Origin: Altererythrobacter sp.
GTDB lineage: Bacteria > Pseudomonadota > Alphaproteobacteria > Sphingomonadales > Sphingomonadaceae
Assembly: GCA_017308255.1 (NCBI GenBank)
Contig: JAFKFN010000006.1
Coordinates: 1 to 64,000, forward strand
Reading direction: 5' to 3'
DNA length: 64,000 nucleotides
In this document: positions 33,673-42,744 of the stretch, in pieces
Position numbering within the stretch: position 1 is the stretch's first letter
Layout of the letters: every line of letters starts with the position of its first letter
The notes under the pieces: model-generated
What the model saw: the letters and a program-made list of their open reading frames with translations, nothing else
Told to the model about the DNA's origin: nothing
The model's database searches: none
Position numbers and translations under genes: made by a program

Positions 33673-34806
33673 ATGGCCGATGCTGATCTGACAGTGCGGA
33701 TGGCGCCTTCCGTGGGCTCCCTGCCCGCGGCGGAGTGGGACGCGCTTGCCGCGGGCGATCCGTTCCTCAGCCATGCGTTTCTCACCGCGCTGGAGGATTC
33801 CGCCAGCGTCGGGCCCGGCACCGGGTGGACGCCCGCGCCGCTGGTGATCGAGGATGCCGCCGGCGCCCTGCGCGCGGCGCTTCCCGCTTATGCTAAGGGC
33901 CACAGCCAGGGCGAATACGTGTTCGATCACGCCTGGGCCGATGCGTGGGAGCGCGCGGGCGGAAGCTACTATCCCAAGCTGCAGATCGCCGTCCCGTTCA
34001 CGCCCGCCACCGGGCCGCGCCTGCTGCTTTCGAACGAAGCCTATGCGGCGCCCTTGCTGCGCGCGGCCGAAACAGTGTGCCGCCGCCATGGTTTCTCGTC
34101 CGCTCACGCCACGTTTATCGATCCCGCCCAACTGCCGCTGTTCGAAAGCGCCGGCTGGCTTGCGCGCAGCGATATCCAGTTCCACTGGATCAATCGCGGC
34201 TATGCCAGCTTCGACGATTTCCTCGGCGCGCTCGCCAGCCGCAAGCGCAAGGCGCTGCGCAAGGAACGGGCGGCGGCGCAGCAAGGCGTCACGATCCGCG
34301 CGTTCACCGGCGCGGACATTCGCCCGGAACACTGGGACGCCTTCTGGCTGTTTTACCAGGACACCGGCGCGCGCAAATGGGGCCATCCCTATCTCACGCG
34401 CGAAGCGTTCGACTTGTTCGGCGAGCGGATGAGTGAGCGCATTCTGCTGGTCCTGGCTTTCGCGGAAGGACGCCCGATCGCCGGCGCGCTCAACTTCATC
34501 GGCGCCGACGCGCTGTACGGCCGCTATTGGGGCTGCCTGGTGGACAAGCCCTTCCTCCATTTCGAGCTATGCTATTACCAGGCGATCGATGCCGCCATCG
34601 CGCGCGGGCTGGCGCGGGTGGAGGCCGGGGCGCAAGGCGGGCACAAGCTCGCTCGCGGCTATGAACCGGTGCGGACCTGGTCGATGCACTACATCGCCGA
34701 TCCCGGCTTCCGTGCCGCCGTGGCCGATTTCCTGGAGCGAGAGCGCGAAGGCGTCGCGCAGGACCAGTTCTTCCTCGGAGAACGCACGCCCTTCAAGAAG
34801 GGCTGA
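33673..34806 (+). CDS. FemAB-like GNAT-fold acyltransferase (DUF482/PF04339 type)
   Basis: The 377-residue protein has the pattern of the peptidogalycan biosynthesis/FemAB-like family: DPFLSHAFLTALEDSASVG at the start, YYPKLQIAVPFTPATGPRLL, FHWINRGYASFDDFLGALASRKRKALRKER and the ending AGAQGGHKLARGYEPVRTWSMHY. Such proteins contain two GNAT folds and may add amino acids or acyl groups to envelope polymers; the substrate is unknown. It follows the GDPD gene by ten bases. Confidence 0.85.
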   Translation: MADADLTVRMAPSVGSLPAAEWDALAAGDPFLSHAFLTALEDSASVGPGTGWTPAPLVIEDAAGALRAALPAYAKGHSQGEYVFDHAWADAWERAGGSYYPKLQIAVPFTPATGPRLLLSNEAYAAPLLRAAETVCRRHGFSSAHATFIDPAQLPLFESAGWLARSDIQFHWINRGYASFDDFLGALASRKRKALRKERAAAQQGVTIRAFTGADIRPEHWDAFWLFYQDTGARKWGHPYLTREAFDLFGERMSERILLVLAFAEGRPIAGALNFIGADALYGRYWGCLVDKPFLHFELCYYQAIDAAIARGLARVEAGAQGGHKLARGYEPVRTWSMHYIADPGFRAAVADFLEREREGVAQDQFFLGERTPFKKG

Positions 34807-34829
34807 TCGGCCGTTCCGCTCGCGGAAGG

Positions 34830-35162
34830 TCAGGCCGCCCGGCGGGTCTCCGCCGACAGCCATTCGCGGGCGCGGCGCTGCGCTTCGGCGATCTCTCGCG
34901 CGGTCATCTCGTCCGACACGTCGGCGCGGCACCGGGCGGCTTCGTCATGCCCGTTCGCCGCCGCGAGGTTGAACCATTTGTGCGCCTCGATCAGGTCCGG
35001 GGCCACGCCGTGGCTGCCGGTCGAATGAACGACGCCGAGTTCGTAACAGGCATCCACGTCCCCGGCGGCCGCGGCGGCCAGGCAATGGGCCACATGCAGA
35101 TCGGCCGCCGTCGTGTCGGCCGGCCTAATCTTGGCGAAATGCTCGATCTTGGTCCATTCCAT
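34830..35162 (-). CDS. Small Sel1-repeat protein
   Basis: The 110-residue protein has one clear Sel1/TPR-like unit (GDVDACYELGVVHSTG...DLIEAHKWFNLAAANGHDEAAR). The repeat pairs helices to mediate protein contacts. There is no signal peptide, so it is cytoplasmic. ATG 35162 has a GGGGAAAC ribosome-binding site. Upstream on the same side TTAAC occurs at 35239-35243 and 35259-35263, which are possible CtrA half-sites. Confidence 0.75.
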   Translation of the reverse strand: MEWTKIEHFAKIRPADTTAADLHVAHCLAAAAAGDVDACYELGVVHSTGSHGVAPDLIEAHKWFNLAAANGHDEAARCRADVSDEMTAREIAEAQRRAREWLSAETRRAA

Positions 35163-35413
35163 GATCGTTTCCCCTCGGCCGGGGTCCCCCACCGCGGCCT
35201 TCCTGCCGGATGTTTGACCAGCACGGTCAACAAATGGTTAACGCCCGGGGAAATTCCTTAACGGCGCGCGGCTCGCGCCGGTTATGCTGCTGTTCGCACA
35301 GGCTTTAATGCCATCTCGCCCCAAGGCTGGATTGCCGCTTGTGCCGGATTTGGCCTGCCCCTATAGGCGCGGCCAAGCCGGCCGGGCCGAGTGCCGGTTC
35401 GCGGAGTGCGTGC

Positions 35414-35872
35414 ATGGCGTCCATCTCGAATGACGACATCGATATCCTCGCCAAGGCGAAACGCGCGCTCGACAGGGACTATGCGCCTTCGGAAAGCGAA
35501 GAGTACATGTCGCCCCGGCAACAGGATTATTTCCGTGTCCTGCTGCTGGAATGGAAGAAATCGATCCTCAGCGCCTCTGAAAATACCCTGCAATCGCTGC
35601 AGGACGGCCCGATCCGCGAACCCGATCTCAACGATCGCGCGTCGAGCGAGACGGATTGGGGCATCGAACTGCGCACCCGCGATCGCCAGCGCAAGCTCAT
35701 CGCCAAGATCGATGCAGCCCTGCGCCGCATTGACGAGGGGGAATACGGCTGGTGCGAAGTGACCGGCGAACCCATTGGAATCAATCGTTTGATCGCGCGC
35801 CCCATTGCGACTATGACGGTGGAAGCACAGCAGGCGCATGAACGGCGGGAGAAGGTTTCCCGGGATGATTGA
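35414..35872 (+). CDS. dksA: RNA polymerase-binding transcription factor DksA
   Basis: The 152-residue protein has the DksA coiled coil (SPRQQDYFRVLLLEWKKSIL...) and a C-terminal zinc-finger-like region, EYGWCEVTGEPIGINRLIARP. Only one Cys is present in this region, as in other alphaproteobacterial DksA proteins, so a classical four-Cys zinc site is absent. DksA acts with ppGpp at the secondary channel of RNA polymerase. ATG 35414 gives the normal length; an earlier ATG adds an unrelated N-terminus. Confidence 0.9.
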   Translation: MASISNDDIDILAKAKRALDRDYAPSESEEYMSPRQQDYFRVLLLEWKKSILSASENTLQSLQDGPIREPDLNDRASSETDWGIELRTRDRQRKLIAKIDAALRRIDEGEYGWCEVTGEPIGINRLIARPIATMTVEAQQAHERREKVSRDD

Positions 35873-35892
35873 CCCATTATGGGACACATGCC

Positions 35893-35915
35893 TTAACCGT
35901 AGGGGGCTATTAACC
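35893..35915 (+). promoter_or_regulatory. Paired TTAACC motifs upstream of the PilZ gene
   Basis: TTAACC occurs at 35893-35898 and 35910-35915, followed by TTATCC. TTAACC resembles the CtrA half-site, but the spacing is not the consensus TTAA-N7-TTAA. PilZ proteins acting on motility are frequent CtrA targets in sphingomonads, so it is a candidate only. Confidence 0.35.
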
Positions 35916-36033
35916 AGCCGTTATCCATGCTCCATGTTATAGTGTCCTACTTCGCGCAAATCGCGTGTCGCGCGGGTTCCGCCTTTGGCAGCGGGGTCCT
36001 GTCCAGGCACCGGAACACGGTCGTAACGAAACG

Positions 36034-36417
36034 ATGAGCAACGTCGATACCCGTCAGGTCAGTCGCGACAGCCTCTTTCTGCTTGCCCAGCTCAAGGTCG
36101 ATGGTCGCGACGGGGAAACGCGCGTCAAGGTACGCAACCTGTCGAGCGGCGGGATGATGGCCGAAGGGGACGTGGCGGTGATGCGCGGCTCGCTGGTTTC
36201 GGTCGAATTGCGCAATCTCGGCTGGGTCGAAGGCACCGTGGCCTGGAAGCAGGAAAATCGCTTCGGCATCGCTTTCGTCAACGATATCGATCCGGCCGTG
36301 GTTCGCGCCCCGGCCGCTTCGCAAGTGCCGGCCTTCACGTCGCCGCGCTACACCCGCACGCATCAGCCGGCTTCGCCCGCGCCGCATGAAGATTCGGCGC
36401 ACCTGCGCAAGATCTGA
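36034..36417 (+). CDS. PilZ domain protein
   Basis: The 127-residue protein is a single PilZ domain: an N-terminal RQVSRDSLFLLAQLKV where the c-di-GMP RxxxR motif is expected (only RQVSR remains), the VRNLSSGGMMAEGD motif corresponding to DxSxxG (here NLSSGG), and WKQENRFGIAFVNDID. It may bind c-di-GMP weakly or act in protein contacts. ATG 36034 gives the better N-terminus, though the ribosome-binding site is weak. Confidence 0.8.
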   Translation: MSNVDTRQVSRDSLFLLAQLKVDGRDGETRVKVRNLSSGGMMAEGDVAVMRGSLVSVELRNLGWVEGTVAWKQENRFGIAFVNDIDPAVVRAPAASQVPAFTSPRYTRTHQPASPAPHEDSAHLRKI

Positions 36418-36468
36418 TCGCCTGACGCGCGCTGTTGAACCCCTTTCCGCGCCAGCCTAATCAAGGGC

Positions 36469-37971
36469 ATGGCGCGGCCCGAATTTCTCCTTCTCATGGC
36501 GCTGGCATTGCCGCTCGCCGGCTGCGGCCGCGGCGATGACGGTGCGCTCGCGGTCGCCTTCATCGACACGCCCGAAAATCTCTACGGCACCGGCGTGCGC
36601 CTGTCGGAAGGCGGGCAGCATGTGCGCGCGGCGACGGGCGCCGGCCTGATCGCGCTCGATGCCAATGGGGAAGTGATCCCCGCTCTGGCCGACCGCTGGA
36701 TCGTCACCGACGACGGGCGCAGCTTCATCTTCCGCTTGCGCGACGGGACATGGCCCGATGGCCGCGAACTCACGGCGGAAAGCGCCCGCTCCGCGCTTCT
36801 CGCCACGCTCCGCGCGCTGCGCGGGACCTCGCTCGGTCTCGACCTGGCGCCCATTTCCGAGATCAGGGCCATGGCCGGGCGGGTGATCGAGATTCGCTTG
36901 TCCAGTCCGGTGCCGATGCTGCTGCAACTGCTCGCCCAGCCGGAATTGGCGTTGTCGCTCGGCGGGGCGGGGAGTGGCGACATGGCGATGGAGCACCCGC
37001 CGGCGCATTGCTCGCGCCCGGCGCAGCAATGCGCCGCGCTGGCGGTGCTGACGATGAAGCCGCCCGTCGAACGCGGCATTCCCGAGGCGGAAGACTGGCA
37101 CGAATACGTCCGCGAGATCGACTTGCGAGCGGCGACCGCGCGCGAAGCGGTGAAGCTGTTCGACGATGGAGAGGTGAGCCTCGTCCTCGGCGGCCGGATC
37201 GGCGCCTTGCCGCTGGCAGACGTCGGGCCCCTGTCGCGTGGCACCGTGCAGCTGGACCCGGTGATCGGCCTGTTCGGCCTCCACGTCCGCCGTGCGCAAG
37301 CACTGCTGGAAAGGCCCCGCGAGCGTGAGGCGCTGGCCATGGCGATCGACCGCGCGGCCCTTATCGCGCCGTTCAACATCGATGGCTGGGTGCCGACCAC
37401 GCGTGTGGTGGCGCCCGGCCTGCTCGACGATCCCGGCACGGTTCCCGAACGCTGGAGCGGGCGGCCCATCGAAGCGCTGAGAGCGGAAGCGAGCGCCCGC
37501 GTGGCCGCCTGGCGGCGCGAGAACGGCGCCGCCGAAGCAAGCCTTGCCCTGGCCATCGATCGCTCGCCCGGCCTCGATATCCTGTTCCGCGAGCTGGCCG
37601 CGCAGTTCGGCGCGGTCGGCATCAGGTTGGAACGGGCGAAATCCGTGCGCGAGGCCGATCTGGTGCTGCTCGATCGCGTCGCGCGCTATGCCGATTCGCG
37701 CTGGTTCCTCAATCAGTTCAACTGTTCGCTGGGCAATGGCGCCTGCACGCCGCAGGCCGATCGCCTGGTGCGCGAGGCACTCGAAGCCGACAATACGGGC
37801 GCGCGTGCCGAAAAGCTCGCCGAAGCGGAAGCCGCGCTGACGATGGACAACGTCTTTATCCCGTTCGGCTCGCCGCTGCGCTTCTCGCTGGTTCGCGGCA
37901 CGGTGCAGGGCTTCGTGCCCAATCGCTGGGCGTTCCATCCCTTGCCGCCGCTGGCGACCATTCCCAGATAG
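36469..37971 (+). CDS. ABC-transporter solute-binding lipoprotein, peptide type (SBP_bac_5)
   Basis: The 500-residue protein starts with a lipoprotein signal peptide (LLLMALALPLAGC, Cys at about 19). The mature part fits the peptide/nickel-binding family: ENLYGTGVRL, IPALADRWIVTDDGRSFIFRLRDGTWPDGRELTAESA and the C-terminal lobe with RYADSRWFLNQFNCSLG. No permease or ATPase genes are adjacent, so it may be an orphan binding protein or have another envelope role. Confidence 0.8.
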   Translation: MARPEFLLLMALALPLAGCGRGDDGALAVAFIDTPENLYGTGVRLSEGGQHVRAATGAGLIALDANGEVIPALADRWIVTDDGRSFIFRLRDGTWPDGRELTAESARSALLATLRALRGTSLGLDLAPISEIRAMAGRVIEIRLSSPVPMLLQLLAQPELALSLGGAGSGDMAMEHPPAHCSRPAQQCAALAVLTMKPPVERGIPEAEDWHEYVREIDLRAATAREAVKLFDDGEVSLVLGGRIGALPLADVGPLSRGTVQLDPVIGLFGLHVRRAQALLERPREREALAMAIDRAALIAPFNIDGWVPTTRVVAPGLLDDPGTVPERWSGRPIEALRAEASARVAAWRRENGAAEASLALAIDRSPGLDILFRELAAQFGAVGIRLERAKSVREADLVLLDRVARYADSRWFLNQFNCSLGNGACTPQADRLVREALEADNTGARAEKLAEAEAALTMDNVFIPFGSPLRFSLVRGTVQGFVPNRWAFHPLPPLATIPR

Positions 37972-37976
37972 CCGGT

Positions 37977-38381
37977 GTGACAGACCGGCCGCAGCGCCCG
38001 CGCCCCATGGGGCTTCCCACAGGCAACGATCCGGCCGCCGTGCGCCGCCGGATCGAGGCGCTGGAACACGTGCTCGAACGCAGCTTCGTGATCCCCGTGA
38101 TCAACCGTCCCGTCGGGCTCGATGCGGTCGCCGGCCTGGTCCCGGTCGTCGGCGATGTCGTCACCGCCGCGATGGGGGCGTACATCGTGTGGGAAGCAAG
38201 CAACCTCGGTATGCCCAAGTGGAAGCTGTGGCGCATGGCCGGCAACGTGGCTTTCGACGCGGCCCTCGGCGCCGTTCCCCTGGCGGGGGACCTGTTCGAT
38301 TTCCTGTTCCGCTCGAACACCCGCAATCTGCGGATCGTCAAGCGGCACCTCGACAAGCACCATCCCCTGATCGAGCAATAG
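37977..38381 (+). CDS. DUF4112 domain protein
   Basis: The 134-residue protein contains the DUF4112 core: ALEHVLERSFVIPVINRPVGLDAVAGLVPVVGDVVTAAMGAYIVWEA and ALGAVPLAGDLFDFLFRSNTRN. The hydrophobic loops with PVVGD and PLAGD suggest membrane association. Function is unknown. The start is GTG 37977, six bases after the previous stop, so it is likely co-transcribed. Confidence 0.85.
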   Translation: MTDRPQRPRPMGLPTGNDPAAVRRRIEALEHVLERSFVIPVINRPVGLDAVAGLVPVVGDVVTAAMGAYIVWEASNLGMPKWKLWRMAGNVAFDAALGAVPLAGDLFDFLFRSNTRNLRIVKRHLDKHHPLIEQ

Positions 38382-38421
38382 GCGCGGGCTCGGGGGCCTC
38401 CCCCTTCCGCTCCCGTTACTC

Positions 38422-38458
38422 GTCATTCCCGCGAAAGCGGGAACCCAGTCGGCTCTTG
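38422..38458 (+). repeat. REP-like repeat, CGTCATTCCCGCG family, copy 3
   Basis: CGTCATTCCCGCG with the GCGGGAACCC arm and AGTCGGCTCTT end, in the 213-base gap between the DUF4112 gene and mutS. Homologous to 661-697 (opposite orientation) and 22053-22090. Nothing else is recognised in this gap. Confidence 0.8.
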
Positions 38459-38594
38459 AGTCGATGCGACTTACCTGCTGCTCTGACGGCAAGCCTCACT
38501 ACGACACACCTCTCCGCGCAAACCTCGATTCATCCGCAGCTTATCCCTGCCCGCCCGGTGACTCGCCCCGATCGAGTCCGCTAATCGCCGGTGC

Positions 38595-41219
38595 ATGGCC
38601 GCGGCATCCGCCCCTACGCCGATGATGGCACAGTACCTCGCCTTGAAGCGTGAGGCGGGCGATTGCCTGCTGTTCTACCGCATGGGCGATTTCTTCGAGC
38701 TGTTCTTCGACGATGCGAAGGCGGCCAGCGCGATCCTCGACATCGCGCTCACCAGCCGGGGCGAGCACGATGGCGCGCCGATCCCGATGTGCGGCGTGCC
38801 GGTCCATTCGGCGGAAAGCTACCTCGCTCGCCTGATCAAGGCCGGCTGCCGGGTGGCGATCGCCGAGCAGGTCGAAAGCCCGGAGGAAGCGAAGAAGCGC
38901 GGCGGATCGAAAGCCTTGGTGGCACGCGCCATCGTCCGCTTCGTCACCGCAGGCACGCTGACCGAGGAAGCCCTGCTGGAACCGCGCCGGGCCAATGTCC
39001 TCGCCGCGATGTGCGAGGTGCGCGGCACGTGCGGCATCGCCGCCTGCGACATTTCCACCGGGCGCATGGAGCTGGAGGAATGCCCGCCGGAAAGCCTCGC
39101 CGCCGCCCTGGCGCGCCTCGGCGCCAGCGAATTCGTCGCCCCCGAAGATCTCCCCAGCCACTGGGGGGAGGGCCTCTCCGCATCCGGCGCCATCCCTCGT
39201 CCCCGTGCGGATTTCTCCAGCGACGAAGGCGAAGCCCGGCTCAAGGCCGTCCACGGCGTCGCCACGCTGGATGGTTTCGGCAGCTTCAGCCGGGCGATGC
39301 TGGCGGCGGCCGGCGGGCTGATCGCCTATCTCGATCATGTCGGCCGGGGCAGCCTCCCCCTGCTGCTGCCGCCCGTCGTCCGCGCGGCGGGGACGACGCT
39401 GGCGATGGACGAAGCGACGCGAGCCAGCCTCGAAATCCTCGAGGCGCAGGGCGGCGGGCGCGCCGGCAGCCTGCTCGCCGCCGTGGATCGCTGCGTCACC
39501 GGCGCCGGCGCGCGGCTGCTGGCGGAAGACCTCGCCGCCCCGCTCGCCCGCGCGGAGGAAATCGAGGCGCGGCTCGATCTGGTCCACTGGCTTTACCAGG
39601 ACCCGTTGCTGCGCGGCGACTTGCGTGACGTGCTGCGCGCCTTGCCGGACCTCGGCCGCGCTCTGGGCCGTATTGTCGCCGGGCGGGGGTCTCCGCGCGA
39701 TCTGGGGCAGGTGCGCGATGGCCTGGCCGAAGCGCGCCGCATTCACGATTTCCTCCACAACCGTGCCGACAAGCCTGCGCTGCTGCAAGCCCTGCTGCCC
39801 GATCTTGCCGGCCACGGCGCGCTGACCGATCATCTGGCGCGCGCCCTGGTGCCCACGCCGCCCACGGAACGTTCGCAAGGCGGCTTCATCGCCGAAGGCT
39901 ATGACGCCGCGCTTGATGAGCTGCGGCAGGTATCGAGCCATTCCCGCCGCGCGATCGCCGCGCTCGAAGCGCGCTATCGGGACGAGACCGGGATCGCCGC
40001 CCTCAAGATTCGCCACAACGGCGTGCTCGGTTATTTCATCGAGGTGCCGGCCCGTCACGCCGATGCGCTGATGGCGCCCGACAGCGGCTTCACCCATCGC
40101 CAGACAATGGCCGGCGCGGTACGTTTCAACTCGCTCCACCTGCACGAGGAAGCGACGCGCATCGCGGAAGCGGGCGGCCACGCCCTGGCGGCGGAAGAGG
40201 CGCATTTCGAAGAGCTGGTGGAAGCGGTTTCCGCCGCGCGGGAACGGATCGCCCGCACGGCCGCCGCGCTCGCCCGGATCGATGTCGCGGCCGGGCAGGC
40301 GGAGCGCGCGGCCGAAGGCGGCTGGTCCCGGCCGGAGATCGTCGATCGCGCCTGTCTCGAAATAGAAGCCGGCCGCCATCCGGTGGTGGAGGCGGCTCTG
40401 GCACGCGGCGGGGATCGCTTCGTGGCCAACGATTGCCGGCTCGGCCCGGACGATCGGCTGTGGCTGGTCGGCGGTCCCAACATGGGCGGCAAATCCACCT
40501 TCCTGCGGCAGAATGCGCTTATCGTCCTGCTGGCGCAGGCGGGTGGCTATGTGCCTGCCGCGCGCGCCACGGTGGGTCTGGTGGACCGCCTGTTCAGCCG
40601 CGTCGGCGCCAGCGACAACCTCGCGCGCGGCCGCTCCACCTTCATGGTGGAGATGGTGGAAACCGCGGCGATCCTTTCCCAGGCGGGCGAACGCAGCTTC
40701 GTCATCCTTGACGAGATCGGGCGGGGCACGTCCACTTACGATGGCCTGGCGCTCGCCTGGGCTGTGGCAGAGGCGATCCACGAAAACATCCGCTGCCGCT
40801 GCCTCTTCGCCACTCATTATCACGAACTGGCTCGGCTGGCGGAAACCTGCCCCGCGCTCTCCCTGCACCATGTCCGTGCCAAGGAATGGAAGGGCGATCT
40901 GGTCTTGCTGCACGAAGTGGCCGATGGCGCCGCTGATCGCAGCTATGGCCTGGCCGTGGCCAAGCTCGCCGGGGTGCCGGCGGCGGTGATCGCCCGCGCG
41001 CGGCAAGTGCTCGACAAGCTGGAGAAAGGCCGTGCGGAAACGGGCGGGCTCGCCGCCGGCCTGGGTGAACTGCCGCTGTTCGCCGCCGCCGCCCACGCGG
41101 AAGAGGAACAGGCCGATACCGTGCGCGATCGGCTGGCGGAAACCGACGTGGACGCGCTCTCGCCCCGTGATGCGCTCGACTTGCTCTACGAACTCAAGCG
41201 CACGGCCGCACAGCGATGA
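38595..41219 (+). CDS. mutS: DNA mismatch repair protein MutS
   Basis: The 874-residue protein has the mismatch-recognition motif DFFELFFDDA (Phe-x-Glu) near residue 32, connector and lever domains, and the ABC-type ATPase with Walker A GGPNMGGKSTFLRQN and Walker B FVILDEIGRGTSTYDG, followed by ATHYHEL. It binds mispairs and recruits MutL. Full length. The ATG at 38595 fits the family start. Confidence 0.97.
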   Translation: MAAASAPTPMMAQYLALKREAGDCLLFYRMGDFFELFFDDAKAASAILDIALTSRGEHDGAPIPMCGVPVHSAESYLARLIKAGCRVAIAEQVESPEEAKKRGGSKALVARAIVRFVTAGTLTEEALLEPRRANVLAAMCEVRGTCGIAACDISTGRMELEECPPESLAAALARLGASEFVAPEDLPSHWGEGLSASGAIPRPRADFSSDEGEARLKAVHGVATLDGFGSFSRAMLAAAGGLIAYLDHVGRGSLPLLLPPVVRAAGTTLAMDEATRASLEILEAQGGGRAGSLLAAVDRCVTGAGARLLAEDLAAPLARAEEIEARLDLVHWLYQDPLLRGDLRDVLRALPDLGRALGRIVAGRGSPRDLGQVRDGLAEARRIHDFLHNRADKPALLQALLPDLAGHGALTDHLARALVPTPPTERSQGGFIAEGYDAALDELRQVSSHSRRAIAALEARYRDETGIAALKIRHNGVLGYFIEVPARHADALMAPDSGFTHRQTMAGAVRFNSLHLHEEATRIAEAGGHALAAEEAHFEELVEAVSAARERIARTAAALARIDVAAGQAERAAEGGWSRPEIVDRACLEIEAGRHPVVEAALARGGDRFVANDCRLGPDDRLWLVGGPNMGGKSTFLRQNALIVLLAQAGGYVPAARATVGLVDRLFSRVGASDNLARGRSTFMVEMVETAAILSQAGERSFVILDEIGRGTSTYDGLALAWAVAEAIHENIRCRCLFATHYHELARLAETCPALSLHHVRAKEWKGDLVLLHEVADGAADRSYGLAVAKLAGVPAAVIARARQVLDKLEKGRAETGGLAAGLGELPLFAAAAHAEEEQADTVRDRLAETDVDALSPRDALDLLYELKRTAAQR

Positions 41220-41251
41220 ATCCTTAACCACCGGCGGGTCATACTAGGCCC

Positions 41252-41440
41252 ATGTTCCCACTTGGGCCCAAGCTGAACACGGTCTTCGCCAGCCGCTGGA
41301 AGGCGCTTTTCTGGGCCGGCGGCGTGCTGCTCACGGCTTACTGCACGGTGCCTTCAGCGGATGATAGCGGCAAGGCGCAAGCCGATCAGACGGCCAAGAC
41401 CGGCGCGCATGAAAATCCCTGGGCGCTCGATTCCAAGTAA
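41252..41440 (+). CDS. Small single-pass membrane protein, hypothetical
   Basis: The 62-residue product has a conserved-looking start (MFPLGPKLNTVFASRWKALFWAGG), one transmembrane segment (LFWAGGVLLTAYCTV) and a hydrophilic tail. I recall similar short proteins after mutS in sphingomonads, but no function. TTAACC lies 29 bases before the ATG. Confidence 0.6.
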   Translation: MFPLGPKLNTVFASRWKALFWAGGVLLTAYCTVPSADDSGKAQADQTAKTGAHENPWALDSK

Positions 41441-41470
41441 GTAAGCTCGGAAGGTCATCTCTCCCTGAAT

Positions 41471-41490
41471 CGTCATTGCGAGCGTAGCGA
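41471..41490 (+). repeat. Partial copy of the CGTCATTGCGAGCG repeat
   Basis: CGTCATTGCGAGCGTAGCGA matches the first 20 bases of each arm of the inverted repeat at 57678-57756. It lies in the short gap before the convergent acidic-protein gene. Confidence 0.7.
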
Positions 41491-41501
41491 CGCGATCATG
41501 C

Positions 41502-41879
41502 CTAATCCGCCGCGCCCGCGCGGTTGCCCTCATCAGTGCCGTCGCCCAGCAGATCGTCTTCCTTGTTCTCCGGGCCGTACTTGTCCTCGTTGTCGTCCAT
41601 GTTCGGCTCGCCGCGATAGGCGTCCATATCGATCCGGCCTGACTGCTCCATGTCGCGCATCCGGTCGATCAGGTCCTGCGAAGAATCGTCCATCACCTCG
41701 CCCGCGTCATCCGGCTTGGCGCTGTCGAGCGGGCTGGGATCGCGCGCTTCGCCGTCGAGCGCTTCGTCGGCGATGGACTGGGCCTGCTCGGCCTCGTCGT
41801 CGTCCTGTTCGTCATTATAGAGCTCGGGCGCCTGGTCAGGGGGAACCTCTTCGCTGGCGGGGCGGGGGCGGTCGGTCAT
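41502..41879 (-). CDS. Highly acidic hypothetical protein
   Basis: The 125-residue protein is very rich in Asp and Glu (runs like NDEQDDDEAEQAQ and PNMDDNEDKYGPENKEDD), with no hydrophobic segment, and is probably disordered. No domain was recognised. It is 69 bases downstream of the adenosyltransferase gene, same strand. Confidence 0.6.
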   Translation of the reverse strand: MTDRPRPASEEVPPDQAPELYNDEQDDDEAEQAQSIADEALDGEARDPSPLDSAKPDDAGEVMDDSSQDLIDRMRDMEQSGRIDMDAYRGEPNMDDNEDKYGPENKEDDLLGDGTDEGNRAGAAD

Positions 41880-41948
41880 GGCGAATTCTCCTTCGCCCGT
41901 TTCAACGCCGGCCTGTCCGCGCCGGTTCCTTCGCCGCGCGCGCTGACG

Positions 41949-42506
41949 TCAGCGGCTGGCGCCCGGTTGCCACAGCGGATCGCGGCCCCCGTTCACCACA
42001 CGCGCCAGCACGAAGAGATAGTCCGACAGCCGATTGATATAGGCCAGCGCCGCCGGATTGGCCGCCTCCTCGGCCGCCAGCGCCGTCATCGTCCGTTCCG
42101 CCCGGCGCACGGCGGCACGGGCGATATGCAGCCGCGCCGCCGCCTCGCTGCCGCCTGGCAGGATGAAGCTGCGCAGCGGTTCCAGCGTTTCGTTCAGGGC
42201 ATCGATGCGCCGTTCCAGCCACTCGACTTGGCCGGGCACGATCCGCAGGACCATGTCGGACGGCGCGAAATCCTCTCCCGGCGTGGCGAGGTCGGCGCCG
42301 AGATCGAACAGATCGTTCTGGATGCGCGTCAGGTCGCCGGCATGGTCGGCGGCGGCGAGCTGGGCCCAGCCGATCGCGGTGTTCGCCTCGTCCACCGCGC
42401 CCACGGCTTCCAGCCGCGGCGCATGCTTGGGCAGGCGCGAACCGTCGACCAGGCCGCTGGTCCCGCCGTCACCCGTGCGCGTGTAGATCTTGTTGAGCCG
42501 GACCAC
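41949..42506 (-). CDS. Cob(I)yrinic acid a,c-diamide adenosyltransferase, PduO type
   Basis: The 185-residue protein has the PduO-type ATP loop TRTGDGGTSGL at the N-terminus, VGAVDEANTAIG, and the C-terminal helix with RRAERTMTALA and YINRLSDYLFVLAR. It makes adenosylcobalamin from cob(I)alamin and ATP. It is preceded closely on the same strand by the twin-transmembrane gene. Confidence 0.92.
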   Translation of the reverse strand: MVRLNKIYTRTGDGGTSGLVDGSRLPKHAPRLEAVGAVDEANTAIGWAQLAAADHAGDLTRIQNDLFDLGADLATPGEDFAPSDMVLRIVPGQVEWLERRIDALNETLEPLRSFILPGGSEAAARLHIARAAVRRAERTMTALAAEEAANPAALAYINRLSDYLFVLARVVNGGRDPLWQPGASR

Positions 42507-42516
42507 GGCGCGCCGA

Positions 42517-42744
42517 TCAGCTCGTCATCATCAGCAGCACGGCCACGATGACGATCGCCAGCGCCTGATACTTGATGCGCGCCATCATCATGCGGTTCTG
42601 CTGCAGCTGCATTTCCTTTTGCCGATCGCTGCCCGATTCGATGTCGTCGCGGTAGGATCGCAGAAAGGCGATCACGCCGCGCACCAGGGAAACGACCACC
42701 ATCACCATGGCGGCGATCAGCAGGATAACGAGGACGGTTTTCAT
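42517..42744 (-). CDS. Twin-transmembrane (HIG1-like) small protein
   Basis: The 75-residue protein has two hydrophobic segments (VLVILLIAAMVMVVVSLVRGV and YQALAIVIVAVLLMM) around a basic loop with QLQQNRMMMARIKYQ, the pattern of HIG1-domain proteins. It lies between gluQRS and the adenosyltransferase gene, a common neighbourhood in Alphaproteobacteria. Its start overlaps the gluQRS stop by four bases. Confidence 0.8.
   Translation of the reverse strand: MKTVLVILLIAAMVMVVVSLVRGVIAFLRSYRDDIESGSDRQKEMQLQQNRMMMARIKYQALAIVIVAVLLMMTS

Noticed and set aside
38541-41231. 896-codon minus-strand frame opposite mutS
   Set aside because: Antisense shadow with no domain character; mutS is unambiguous on the plus strand.
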